Notes: generated from the sequence alone by a model not told the origin. Counted from the stretch's first letter, positions 35,377 through 43,432 are shown. The stretch is 59,116 bases of DNA from Neobacillus cucumis (GCF_016107705.1 NZ_JAEHGC010000023.1:1-59116), one strand, 5' to 3'. Numbers and translations: made by a program.

Positions 35377-37305
35377 ATGAGGCGCTTTTTAAAGGCAACA
35401 GGTTCAGTTTTGATTGCCAGTATGGTTATGGTTGGCTGTCAATCGAATAATAACAAGAATAATGCAAATAACAAGGAAGAGACCAAGGAATCCAACCAGA
35501 CAAACCAGGCAAAGGAAACAGGATTCCCAAATTGGGGTTATGACATTCAACATACCCGACATGTGCCCTATAAAGAGATTACAAAAGATAATGTAAAAAA
35601 GATGGGGATTGTTTGGCAGCAGGATATCGTGGAATGGAATAAGGATGTTCCGAATTTACAAGAGGATTTCCCTGTTGTACAAAACGGGGTCATGTTTGTA
35701 ACGAGTGCAAAAAACCATGTGTTTGCAATTGATGCCGCAAGCGGAAAGAAACTTTGGGCATGGACACCTCCCAAGGAGGTACTTGACCACCTAAATAGTT
35801 TACCATGGCAATCCAACGTGGCAAGCAGAGGTGTCGCAGTGGCCAATGGAAAGGTATATGTCTTGATGATCGACAATCGGCTAGCCAAACTTGATGCCAA
35901 AACCGGAAAACTGGAAAAAATGGTTAACTTCTGGGATCATGTTCCCTCCATTAAATTAGAAAACCGATATTATGAATCTTCAGCTCCAATGTATTATGAT
36001 GGCAACATTTATGTTGGGAGCAGCGGCGGTGATAATGGTACTCGAGGCTTTGTTTGGGCATTTAAAGCAGATAGCCTCGAACCACTCTGGAAAGAACCGT
36101 TTTGGACCGTTCCTGAAAGAGGAACGGGCTGGGCGAAGGGGAAATATACGGGCGGAGGTTCCGTATGGACACCGATGTCGTTTGATCCAGATACCGATAT
36201 GATGTATTTTGCAGTAGGAAATCCAGCCCCTGACTTTTACGATGCGGATCGAAAAGGAAAAAATCCATATACGGATTCCATCGTTGCCTTGGACAGTAAA
36301 ACAGGGAAATTTAAGTGGGCTTCGTCCGAAGTTGATCACGATGTATGGGATTATGACGCTGCCGCGACCCCAATGGTTCTTAATGCCAAGGTCGGCGGGA
36401 AAAAACAGAAGATTATAGTGGAAGGCGGAAAAAACGGGAAATGGTATGCATGGGATGCCAAAACTGGAAGAACCATTTATGATGGTGTACCGTTTGTCAA
36501 AATTCAGCACTCCGCACTACCAACCGATAAGAGTAAAGTTAAACTTCAATGGCCGGGTACGCCAGGTGGCGAGAGCTATGCGCCAGAGACGTATGATCCC
36601 GATACCAACTATGTGCTGATTCCAGGTATTAATTACCCGAATTTAATGTTAGCACCAAAAGATGCGAAAGAGATTGCGAAAGATAACAATACCTTCCCTG
36701 GTACGAAAATCCTTCCTTTACCACATGACGTTGATACTTCTGGTACTATTACTGCTATCGACGTTAATACAGGGAAAAAGGTTTATCAACTCAATACCGA
36801 TGATCCGATGTATGGCGGATTCACAAGTACTGCTACGGGCCTTGCTTTTTACGGGGAATTGGACGGAACAGTGAATGCTCTAGATATTAAAAAAGGAAAA
36901 GTATTGTGGAGCATGGAAAGTGGAGGAAAACAAATCAAAATGGCACCTTCTATTTATACCGTTGACGGCAAACAATATGTCGCGATGATTACTGGTGGAA
37001 CAAGGGTCGTGGTCTATGGCCTTGGCGGTAAGGAAAAGGCTGCAGCCCCTAATAAAAACGCCAAATTACAAGGGCAAGCCGATGTCGTTATCGATCCGGA
37101 AAAGGTTTACAAAAAAAGTTGTGTTTCCTGTCATGGAGATAATCTTCAGGGTGCAACAGCTCCAAATCTTCAACACATCGGTAAATCAATGTCCAAAGAA
37201 GACATATTGAATCAAATCTTAAACGGCGGCGACCGCATGCCAGCAGGCCTTGCTAAAGGTGCAGAAGCAGAAGCACTAGCAGAATGGCTGTCCAAAAAGA
37301 AATAA
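35377..37305 (+). CDS. PQQ-dependent alcohol dehydrogenase with fused cytochrome c, lipoprotein (paralogue)
   Basis: A 642-residue paralogue of the dehydrogenase at 32.3-34.3 kb, with the same layout: lipobox VMVGC (Cys21), PQQ propeller (about 45-550), then a cytochrome c domain (C582-V-S-C585-H586, probable axial Met621). The active-site pattern is the same: GSSGGDNGTRG (Asp219), GNPAPDF (Asn282) and HDVWDYDAAA (Asp325, Asp327). The start is well supported (GAGGAGG, 7 bases before ATG). The two enzymes face away from each other with two insulating terminators between, so they are regulated separately and may differ in substrate or metal. Confidence 0.9.
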   Translation: MRRFLKATGSVLIASMVMVGCQSNNNKNNANNKEETKESNQTNQAKETGFPNWGYDIQHTRHVPYKEITKDNVKKMGIVWQQDIVEWNKDVPNLQEDFPVVQNGVMFVTSAKNHVFAIDAASGKKLWAWTPPKEVLDHLNSLPWQSNVASRGVAVANGKVYVLMIDNRLAKLDAKTGKLEKMVNFWDHVPSIKLENRYYESSAPMYYDGNIYVGSSGGDNGTRGFVWAFKADSLEPLWKEPFWTVPERGTGWAKGKYTGGGSVWTPMSFDPDTDMMYFAVGNPAPDFYDADRKGKNPYTDSIVALDSKTGKFKWASSEVDHDVWDYDAAATPMVLNAKVGGKKQKIIVEGGKNGKWYAWDAKTGRTIYDGVPFVKIQHSALPTDKSKVKLQWPGTPGGESYAPETYDPDTNYVLIPGINYPNLMLAPKDAKEIAKDNNTFPGTKILPLPHDVDTSGTITAIDVNTGKKVYQLNTDDPMYGGFTSTATGLAFYGELDGTVNALDIKKGKVLWSMESGGKQIKMAPSIYTVDGKQYVAMITGGTRVVVYGLGGKEKAAAPNKNAKLQGQADVVIDPEKVYKKSCVSCHGDNLQGATAPNLQHIGKSMSKEDILNQILNGGDRMPAGLAKGAEAEALAEWLSKKK

Positions 37306-37326
37306 TGGTTTTCTTGAAGCAGTCCG

Positions 37327-37360
37327 AGTCCGATCACCTTATTCGGACTCAGATTGTTTC
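37327..37360 (+). terminator. Hairpin after the second PQQ dehydrogenase
   Basis: GAGTCCGA pairs with TCGGACTC around a short loop, followed by AGATTGTTTC. The T-run is weak, so some read-through into the next gene is likely. Confidence 0.6.
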
Positions 37361-37409
37361 AGGAATAAAGCGGCGAAACCTATAAACGAAATAAAAGGAT
37401 GGTGGTAAA

Positions 37410-37877
37410 ATGAGAAACCTATCGAAATATACTTTGTGTTTCAGTAGTGTCGCCTTATTCATTTGCTTGCTCATCAGCTTCGTCTCCCCTGCTTCTACTA
37501 GTGCCGAATCCCAAAATCAGGGCTTAGGTTCTGCTGAAGATAACGGAATCAAGCTAACAATCGATGGCTATACCATTGTAAACCACGGTCAAAATATTAG
37601 GCTGAATTATACGATTCATTCAAATTCAGATGTTCAAGTAGATCCGAATACCAGAAGCCTAATGGAAAGTCCGCATATTTGGATTGAACACACATTAGTT
37701 CGTGAAACTTCCGATACGTTTAAAAAGGTAGGGAAAAACGAATATAAAGGAACAATCGAAGCACAACTACAGCATTACAGACCTGAAAGTCCTCATATGA
37801 CATTTGATACTCATGGGATTTTCAATCAAAAGGGCGATTGGACAATTAGATTTGTCCTTAATAATGCTGAATTCTAA
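37410..37877 (+). CDS. Small secreted protein beside PQQ dehydrogenase, unknown function (copy 2)
   Basis: A 155-residue exported protein (hydrophobic segment about 10-28, likely cleavage after STSA) and paralogue of the protein at 34.6-35.1 kb. Shared features are LGSAEDNGIKLTIDGYT near the mature N-terminus, a middle YKGTIEAQLQHYRPESP segment, and the end IFNQKGDWTIRFV. It follows the second PQQ dehydrogenase in the same direction, 104 bp apart with a weak terminator between. It may help assemble, protect or load the dehydrogenase, or bind its substrate; none of this is shown. No known enzymatic motif or cysteine-rich metal site is visible. Confidence 0.75.
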   Translation: MRNLSKYTLCFSSVALFICLLISFVSPASTSAESQNQGLGSAEDNGIKLTIDGYTIVNHGQNIRLNYTIHSNSDVQVDPNTRSLMESPHIWIEHTLVRETSDTFKKVGKNEYKGTIEAQLQHYRPESPHMTFDTHGIFNQKGDWTIRFVLNNAEF

Positions 37878-37898
37878 TAAGATCTTGAAGCCCAAAAA

Positions 37899-37942
37899 AC
37901 ATCCCGTATCAACCTTTAAAATGGTACGGGATTTGATTTTTT
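37899..37942 (+). terminator. Terminator after secreted protein gene (copy 2)
   Basis: ATCCCGTA (37901-37908) pairs with TACGGGAT (37925-37932), followed by TTGATTTTTT. Confidence 0.85.
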
Positions 37943-38045
37943 GGCATGATTTTTAATTGAGAACAAGACAATATTAATCAAACTGATTCATGCGGAAAGT
38001 GACAAACATTGAGGTGCTTGTAATCCCTTATATTAAGGAGGAAAA

Positions 38046-38177
38046 ATGTTGAATATCTTAGGGCCTATCTTGCCCCTCTTTCTTATAGATCAAGATAAAA
38101 GAGGCTTCTTCCTGTACTTTGGGAAGAAGCCTTTAAACGTTGTTATTTTGGAATCATATGCTTATAGCAATGTATGA
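38046..38177 (+). CDS. Possible small ORF (43 residues) with a strong ribosome site
   Basis: ATG at 38046 is preceded by AAGGAGG with a 5-base gap, a near-ideal Bacillus ribosome site. The 43-residue product begins MLNILGPILPLFLIDQDK: a hydrophobic N-terminus then a charged, aromatic part. A strong hairpin (GGCTTCTTCC/GGGAAGAAGCC, 38103-38131) lies inside the frame and could be a terminator instead. I do not recognise the peptide. It is the only coding candidate in the 455-bp gap 37878-38332. Confidence 0.35.
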   Translation: MLNILGPILPLFLIDQDKRGFFLYFGKKPLNVVILESYAYSNV

Positions 38178-38332
38178 AATTAAAGGAGCTTTGGACTTTA
38201 TACTTATTCGATAGAAAAGAATTTTTTATTTCCTATTCGAATATGGTGTTCACTTTTCAATAAAATTTTTTACAACTTGTCCAATCACTCTATGTATCCA
38301 CTGAATATTGTTTTGTATGGAGGTGATTTTGC

Positions 38333-39040
38333 ATGTTACACGATTATTATAAGGAACGATTTAATCAGAACAATCAAAGTCAATGGCAATCAAACCAGCA
38401 ACATTCTAATGAAACGGTAAGTAATGAAGAATTCGAACAAATGCAGAGAGATCTGCAAGATTTAAATAATGCTGCCACAGCCCTTTTTAGGATTCCCGTC
38501 TTTTTCAGCCACCAAAATCTCTTTTCACTCGGCCCAGTCCCGCCAGTGCCGCCCTTTACAAAACAGCAGCGTTTTATTATTCGGATGTTTAAAGAAATTA
38601 AAAAGGTTCTCCTTTTCCCTAGAACCATACCCAATACTGACCAGTATCCCGATACCACATTAGAAAATATTCGAACCTTGGTGAACTCAAGCTATGGAGT
38701 GGCCGCGGCTCTTTTGGTACCTGCTAGACCTGTAGAGGGGACTGACGAACCTTATTCACCTTATTTACAGTTTGAACCAGCGATGGGCTATCAACGCGGC
38801 CTTCCCCTGCTTCTAGTTATCGAGAGGGCAATGCAGGATAAAGCGAGCGGGATTTGGACTGGACAAGCATCACCTTTTTCGCCACTCGTGTGGCGCTCTG
38901 ATGCAGAAAATTCTGTTGAACTATTTTTTGAAAGTGTACAGTGGAAGGAAGCTTTACAGAACTGGGCTGGACAAGTGCGAAGCGGCTATTTTGCCCAGAC
39001 AGGTCCTGAATTTGAATATAAGTTTGACAGACATGACTAA
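38333..39040 (+). CDS. Unknown protein with a possible TIR-like / nucleotide-binding domain
   Basis: A 235-residue soluble protein; the ATG has GGAGGTGA upstream. Residues 1-45 are polar and Gln/Asn-rich. After a proline-rich patch (PVPPVPPF), the region 95-190 has the alternation of a TIR-like or deoxyribosyltransferase-type Rossmann fold: PDTTLENIRTLVNSSYGVAA, LLVPARPVE, FEPAMGYQRGLPLLLVIERA, where Glu in FEPAMG would be the catalytic or nucleotide-site position. This is pattern reading only; no family was recognised outright. It is followed by a terminator-like hairpin, then a phosphoesterase and another unknown protein, all in the same direction. Confidence 0.6.
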   Translation: MLHDYYKERFNQNNQSQWQSNQQHSNETVSNEEFEQMQRDLQDLNNAATALFRIPVFFSHQNLFSLGPVPPVPPFTKQQRFIIRMFKEIKKVLLFPRTIPNTDQYPDTTLENIRTLVNSSYGVAAALLVPARPVEGTDEPYSPYLQFEPAMGYQRGLPLLLVIERAMQDKASGIWTGQASPFSPLVWRSDAENSVELFFESVQWKEALQNWAGQVRSGYFAQTGPEFEYKFDRHD

Positions 39041-39067
39041 TTAATAAAGACTTTTATTTTCATATTA

Positions 39068-39128
39068 TCAGGGGGGGCATAAACAAAGCTGAAATGGCTC
39101 TGTCCCTCCTTTATCTATTTTTTATGAA
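39068..39128 (+). terminator. Probable terminator after the 235-residue gene
   Basis: AGGGGGG (39069-39075) pairs with CCCTCCT (39105-39111, one G-T pair), followed by TTATCTATTTTTTATG. An ATG at 39094 lies inside this structure, which argues against it as the start of the next gene. Confidence 0.5.
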
Positions 39129-39165
39129 ACTTCTTCTTGATTTATTTTTAGGAGGTGAATATAAA

Positions 39166-40110
39166 TTGATCTTATTCCACCGATCTATCAAATTATTAAA
39201 ACAGAGAATTAAAAGGCTCCCTTCCCAGCGTTTCAATTTCATATTCTTAGGTGATTCCTGGGTCGGCAACGATAATAGAATTGCAATATTCGCTGCGATT
39301 CTTAGAGATACACTAAAATTTAACCCTTTGTTCATTCTACATGGCGGGGATACTGTTTTTGCAGGAGGGAATGAATCTGAATACCAGCAATTTTTAAATC
39401 TAATCTCAAATCAGGACCCGCATTATCCGATTCCGGGTATTGAAAAAATACCGATGTTTGTAGTTCCGGGAAATCACGAAACCAATGGAATTGGAGGGAA
39501 TTTGTCGAATTTTCATAAATATATCGGACCTGAATATTGGAGCTTAAATGGACTCCTCCCCTCCAGATACCTCACCCTTATTGGCCTTAATAATATTAAC
39601 CGGAGATACTTAACCAAAAAGGAAAAAAGGAAAAGAAATTTAAATCCTGACCTTCTATATTGGGAATATATACTCGACAGTGAAAACCTTACCTTTCTCA
39701 GAAACAACCTAAAGGGCAATCCTGCAACTACCTTCATCGCTATGCATGTCCCTCCTTACTATGGTTCCTTTAAGAAATTTGGACCGCCCCAAGAACAGGA
39801 CATCATTACAGGCACCAAAGACACGGGCACATTTATTAGCGGCTGGAGAAAAATGAAACAGATCATTACCATGTGTGGAAAATGCCTAAAAGCTAAAAAC
39901 CTATTATTTAGCCATGTACATTCATTTGACTTTTTTAAAAAAGAATCGGGTTGTTTAGAGGGTTTAACCTTTACGTTAACTGGTGGTGCCGGAGCGAGAA
40001 GGGAAGAACCCGTTGTACCCTTTCATTATGTAGTCATTACAGTAGACAATATAAATAAGAAAATAGATTATAAACCCATTTTTTTAGAAGATATTGAAGA
40101 TCCGACCTAA
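39166..40110 (+). CDS. Calcineurin-like metallophosphoesterase
   Basis: About 314 residues from TTG at 39166. The metallophosphoesterase motifs occur in order: GDSWVGNDNR (variant of D-x-H), HGGDTVFAGG (GDxxxxG), VVPGNHETNG (GNHE), AMHVPPYYG and FSHVHSFDFF (variant of GHxH). The TTG is chosen because AGGAGGTG stands 8-10 bases upstream; the next gene uses an almost identical site plus TTG. The first metal motif lacks the usual histidine (GDSW), so one ligand may come from elsewhere. No signal peptide. The substrate could be a nucleotide, phosphoprotein or phosphodiester and cannot be told from sequence. Confidence 0.82.
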   Translation: MILFHRSIKLLKQRIKRLPSQRFNFIFLGDSWVGNDNRIAIFAAILRDTLKFNPLFILHGGDTVFAGGNESEYQQFLNLISNQDPHYPIPGIEKIPMFVVPGNHETNGIGGNLSNFHKYIGPEYWSLNGLLPSRYLTLIGLNNINRRYLTKKEKRKRNLNPDLLYWEYILDSENLTFLRNNLKGNPATTFIAMHVPPYYGSFKKFGPPQEQDIITGTKDTGTFISGWRKMKQIITMCGKCLKAKNLLFSHVHSFDFFKKESGCLEGLTFTLTGGAGARREEPVVPFHYVVITVDNINKKIDYKPIFLEDIEDPT

Positions 40111-40184
40111 TTGTGTACTATGGTTGGTTATATAAACAATACTAATCAATCTCTTTAATAATAAAAGTAAGGAGGTGAATCAAA

Positions 40185-40811
40185 TTGGCACCAAAAATCA
40201 TTAATGCCCCTAGCGGCTTCATAAAAGCTGGAACATGCGTGAGTGTATTATATATTGAAACTGACCCTAAAAATATTGATCCTAGATTCTGTAAAACCTT
40301 CAATAATCAAACATATTGTGTTCATAATGGAAGACTTGTAACTGATTATAGACAAGGCGAAACACAAGTTTTTATCAGACACGGAAAATACTTTAAAAAA
40401 GGGAAAGGTCCTCATGATCCAGGAGAAATCGTTGATGAACTAAGATTGCTTAAGCAGGTCCAGGAAATAGCAGTAATAAAAGGAGAGTCCCCTTGCAATC
40501 TTCCCCCTCAAAATCAGCCAATCCAACAAACAACAAAGTTGTATCCGAATTGGTGTGGTGCATTTGCCTATAGAGAAGGGAAAAATATAAGAGTCTCCAA
40601 TGGAAAATATTTATATTATACACCAACTTCAAAGGGAGAGCGTAAATGCTTTCTTGACAGCAAGGATTTAAAGTCTTCATATGTGATCTATTATCTGCAT
40701 TACAACATCCACCAGGAATCTCCAACAACCAAACCACATTTATCTATAGAAGCAGAACTTGTCACCAGAAAGAACGTCGTGGCTGTAATTGGATTATCCA
40801 GCCTACCTTAA
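40185..40811 (+). CDS. Unknown 208-residue protein
   Basis: It starts at TTG with AAGGAGGTGA upstream. It has no signal peptide or membrane segment. Visible features: six or seven scattered cysteines (for example GTCVSVLYIE, QTYCVHNGRL, PNWCGAFAY), many Tyr/Asn residues, and a beta-rich composition with a central EIVDELRLLKQVQEIAVI helix. I do not recognise a family. It follows the phosphoesterase by 74 bp in the same direction with a near-identical translation start region, so the two are probably co-expressed. Confidence 0.65.
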   Translation: MAPKIINAPSGFIKAGTCVSVLYIETDPKNIDPRFCKTFNNQTYCVHNGRLVTDYRQGETQVFIRHGKYFKKGKGPHDPGEIVDELRLLKQVQEIAVIKGESPCNLPPQNQPIQQTTKLYPNWCGAFAYREGKNIRVSNGKYLYYTPTSKGERKCFLDSKDLKSSYVIYYLHYNIHQESPTTKPHLSIEAELVTRKNVVAVIGLSSLP

Positions 40812-41278
40812 CCGCTTATTTATTGGCAACTAACAACTCATCATTGAGCAAGTTTTTTTACTACTATTTTAAATCCAGCTTCAATTCTTTTTGATTCCAA
40901 ACTATTAAAAGATTTTTGTCTCATATACTAGGAGCACTTAAATACAAGGTCCGCTTTAAGCTCTTACTATCCGTCAACAGAAACAAATGGCTATTTTAGA
41001 AACTGATAATTTATTTTGTTGATATTTAATCAGAATTTGTAGATATTTCCCGGGAAGTTTGTAGAAATTTGAAAAATAGTAATCCGAATTGTTGAAAGGA
41101 AGGAATTTGGTAATTAACGCAAATACACCACTTGATTATCAAAAGAAGGCTATAGTTAAGCAAATGAAACCTTAAAAATGCAATTCAAATTTCCTCGCCA
41201 TAGCTCCTGATTGGAAAAGCTATAGCTCTTGATATTCGACATAGATACTCGGATTGCTACTTTTTACATTTTGAGAGT

Positions 41279-41301
41279 TATATCACCCAGCGATATGAAA
41301 C
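41279..41301. repeat. Palindromic site A (TATCA-N5-CGATA, then TGAAAC)
   Basis: Reads TTATATCACCCAGCGATATG then AAAC. It is one of three related sites around the gene at 41608-42315 sharing TATC-x-CC-x-x-(x)-GATAYGAAA. It lies next to a hairpin. The surrounding gap 40812-41607 contains no gene I can support. Confidence 0.65.
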
Positions 41302-41323
41302 AAAAAGGAGCCGAAAAGCTCCT
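41301..41323 (-). terminator. Hairpin terminator on the minus strand
   Basis: AGGAGC (41306-41311) and GCTCCT (41318-41323) form a stem followed on the minus strand by TTTTG. It may stop read-through from the coiled-coil protein gene. Confidence 0.55.
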
Positions 41324-41399
41324 GCAATCAGTTGTGTATCATATCGTATGCCGGATCACCTTATCTAATGAATAATTAGGTTTTGTGTTTATTTTTACA

Positions 41400-41423
41400 T
41401 TGTATCGCCCAGGATATGAAACA
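41400..41423. repeat. Palindromic site B
   Basis: Reads TTGTATCGCCCAGGATATGA then AACA. It aligns with site A over more than 20 positions with one gap. A partial inverted copy (GATATGATACAC on the minus strand) lies at 41334-41345. Confidence 0.65.
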
Positions 41424-41579
41424 CAAAAAAGATACAATCGGTCAATTTTAAGAATTCCTTTTTAAGAACACCACTGGTTTTAATAGAATTCTTCAAAGAC
41501 TACCTTTCCCTAATTAACCAAACATGCTTTTTTCACTCATATCGCTTAAATAAATTTTTAAAACATTTTTCACCGTTAA

Positions 41580-41606
41580 GCAAAAAAAAAAGCCTTAGAT
41601 AGGCAT
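41580..41606 (-). terminator. Terminator of the coiled-coil DNA-binding protein gene
   Basis: Minus strand: short GCCT/AGGC stem followed by an uninterrupted run of ten T, right after the stop codon. Confidence 0.6.
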
Positions 41607-41607
41607 C

Positions 41608-42315
41608 TTATTTTCGGAATATGGAGAAAAATCCCCCCCATTTTTCTTTAGGCTTTTGTATCGCTTGTTCTAAACGTTTATTAAAATCATTTTGTGAACT
41701 CCATTCTCTTTTCTGTTCGTCCCGCAAATTTTGTATTTCTTTTTGTAAGAATTCACTTTTTTGTATTTCTTGTTGAAGCAATGTTTCGTATTGGTTCTTT
41801 TGTTGTTCAGTTAATTTTTCAATTTTAGCTTGAGTTTTTTGCGATGAATTTCCAATAGTAGAACTTATAACATGATGATCTTGTTGGAGCCGGGAAACCG
41901 TTATTTTAAGCTGAGACATATCGTTTGTCAGTTGGACATTCATTTCACGCGCGGCTGCCAATTCATTTACTAAAAACCTTAAAATCTCTTTTAATTGATT
42001 GGGGTCTTCGGGTAGATGTTCATATGTATCGGATATGGAAACCTCTGTTTCATTGGACCCTTCTAATCTTTCCTTCTGTTGATACGCAAGGTCTTTAGCT
42101 GTATCGTCCAGGGGCTTGTCCGTATCGCGTAACGCTATAAGCGCTCCTATGTCAGATTGAACAAATATACGCCGATCACCATCTTTTAAAAACTCATATC
42201 CATTCCGCTCTAAGATTTGTCCATACTTTCGGACAGTGGGTGTTGCAATCCCCACTTCTTCTGCCACTTCTTTAGAAGAGAAAGCTCTTTCATTAGGTTG
42301 TATATCACGTCGCAT
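41608..42315 (-). CDS. MerR-type HTH + coiled-coil DNA-binding protein (DUF3967/RacA-like)
   Basis: A 235-residue protein. The N-terminal MerR-like helix-turn-helix (about 11-70) contains SSKEVAEEVGIATPTVRKYG and GDRRIFVQSDI. A flexible acidic stretch follows, then a long coiled coil (about 105-215, rich in Gln, Glu, Lys, Leu). The C-terminus KWGGFFSIFRK is amphipathic and basic, like DUF3967 proteins found on Bacillus plasmids and phages and somewhat like the chromosome anchor RacA. Repeated TATC-GATA sites lie just upstream and downstream, so it probably binds them. It could be a repressor of itself or a DNA-segregation factor. Confidence 0.72.
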   Translation of the reverse strand: MRRDIQPNERAFSSKEVAEEVGIATPTVRKYGQILERNGYEFLKDGDRRIFVQSDIGALIALRDTDKPLDDTAKDLAYQQKERLEGSNETEVSISDTYEHLPEDPNQLKEILRFLVNELAAAREMNVQLTNDMSQLKITVSRLQQDHHVISSTIGNSSQKTQAKIEKLTEQQKNQYETLLQQEIQKSEFLQKEIQNLRDEQKREWSSQNDFNKRLEQAIQKPKEKWGGFFSIFRK

Positions 42316-42368
42316 ATCTTATCTCCTTTTCTATTAAATATGAAGGCTTTTAGATTTATTTTCAAGTG

Positions 42369-42391
42369 TTATATCGCCAACCGATACGAAA
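42369..42391. repeat. Palindromic site C (TATCG-CCAAC-CGATA)
   Basis: Reads TTATATCGCCAACCGATACG then AAA, a perfect 5-bp inverted repeat about 55 bp upstream of the MerR-like gene. It would suit an autoregulatory operator. It is related to sites A and B on the other side of that gene. Confidence 0.65.
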
Positions 42392-42416
42392 TGGTAGAAC
42401 TGTCCCTTTATTCTCT

Positions 42417-42842
42417 TCAGTTTTTTAACAGAAGTTTATTCAATTCACGTACTTGATCATAAGATTTCAATAGATATTCAGGTACCAGTGTTCTTCCATA
42501 TTCCCAAGCATTCTCTTCGATTTCTGCTAAAAGCTGTTCCTTTTCTTTCTCTTCACCATAAATGAGAGTCTTTAAAACTCTTGTATTTTTCCTAAATTCT
42601 AAATAATAACCAAGCTGAAGATAAAGAATAAGTTTCACAAAGTTTTCATCTGTTTCTTTAATCTTAAAGTTAAGCTTACCGTTATATCCGTTAATTTGCA
42701 GGTAGTTAAACTTTATCGTATTTGTCGCTACGTTATAACTCATCGGTGCAGTGAGTTTATTGCTGGATTCAACATTTATATTAAATTTGAGCTCTTGTAA
42801 TGTACTTTTAATGATCTTCTCAATATTCCACATATAAAGCAT
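42417..42842 (-). CDS. Unknown 141-residue protein
   Basis: The ATG at 42842 is preceded by GGAAGGGTG. The protein has a mixed N-terminal part (SSNKLTAPMSYNVATNTIKF), a hydrophobic stretch ILYLQLGYYLEF and a Glu/Lys-rich C-terminal helical part (YGEEKEKEQLLAEIEENAWEYG). The arrangement of the first two parts faintly recalls small zinc-peptidase-like proteins, but no HExxH is present. It precedes the MerR-like coiled-coil gene in the same direction by about 100 bp, with operator-like site C between. Function unknown. Confidence 0.6.
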   Translation of the reverse strand: MLYMWNIEKIIKSTLQELKFNINVESSNKLTAPMSYNVATNTIKFNYLQINGYNGKLNFKIKETDENFVKLILYLQLGYYLEFRKNTRVLKTLIYGEEKEKEQLLAEIEENAWEYGRTLVPEYLLKSYDQVRELNKLLLKN

Positions 42843-43020
42843 TTTTCTTCACCCTTCCTAAAAACATTTTCAGCAATCGCAAGAAAACCTGATCTTGCTT
42901 CAATTTATAATATCTTTACAAAAAGTTGTTTTAATTTAAATTGAAGCATTCTATCTTTATTGGTAATTTATTAAACGAATTTTTACGAAAGCTGCTGCCT
43001 TTTCCAAAACAAATATTAAA

Positions 43021-43071
43021 TTGTCACATTGCAGTCGTTTTAACATTAATATACGCCGCATAATGTGACAA
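43021..43071. repeat. Inverted repeat TTGTCACATT ... AATGTGACAA
   Basis: Perfect 10-bp inverted arms (43021-43030 and 43062-43071) are 31 bp apart in a non-coding stretch. They are too far apart for a terminator and lack a T-run. They could be paired regulator sites or the ends of a degenerate mobile element. Confidence 0.55.
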
Positions 43072-43432
43072 GAGTAATTTATCTTAATTTGTTATGGAAC
43101 TAAACTGTACCGCGAACGGGGAAAGGATCTATTTTTTAAAAGTGATTTGAAATGGAAACTAAAATACTTTTGAAGAGATTTATTTAATCGTAGTGGAATT
43201 ATTTATGTAGAATGGAAGAAAGGCCTCTCACCAATTTAGTAAACTGATGAAACGCCTTCTGTTGTTGGGCATTTTTTCTTTCTATGCACTCACTTGTCAA
43301 TTTATAAAGGAAGACAAAGAAACCTTTATTGACTTAAAACCTTTCTATTAAAAGGTTTTATAATATTTATTACAACATGCCGCCCATATAGTTTATAGCG
43401 GTCACCATAGTAGAAACAACCACTTAACATCA

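Noticed and set aside
35312..35379. Possible leader peptide whose TGA overlaps the ATG of the second PQQ dehydrogenase
   Set aside because: The only start next to the AAAGGAGG is CTG; the evidence is too thin to call a gene.
35980..36510. 176-codon frame antisense to the second PQQ dehydrogenase
   Set aside because: It lies wholly opposite conserved propeller motifs; no ribosome site.
40925..40960. Second IS110 remnant
   Set aside because: Only about 14 bases match the fragment at 43.5 kb and the parts are in a different order; mentioned under the IS finding but not annotated.
41200..41240. Direct repeats ATAGCTCYTGAT
   Set aside because: Two imperfect copies in AT-rich non-coding sequence; chance cannot be excluded.
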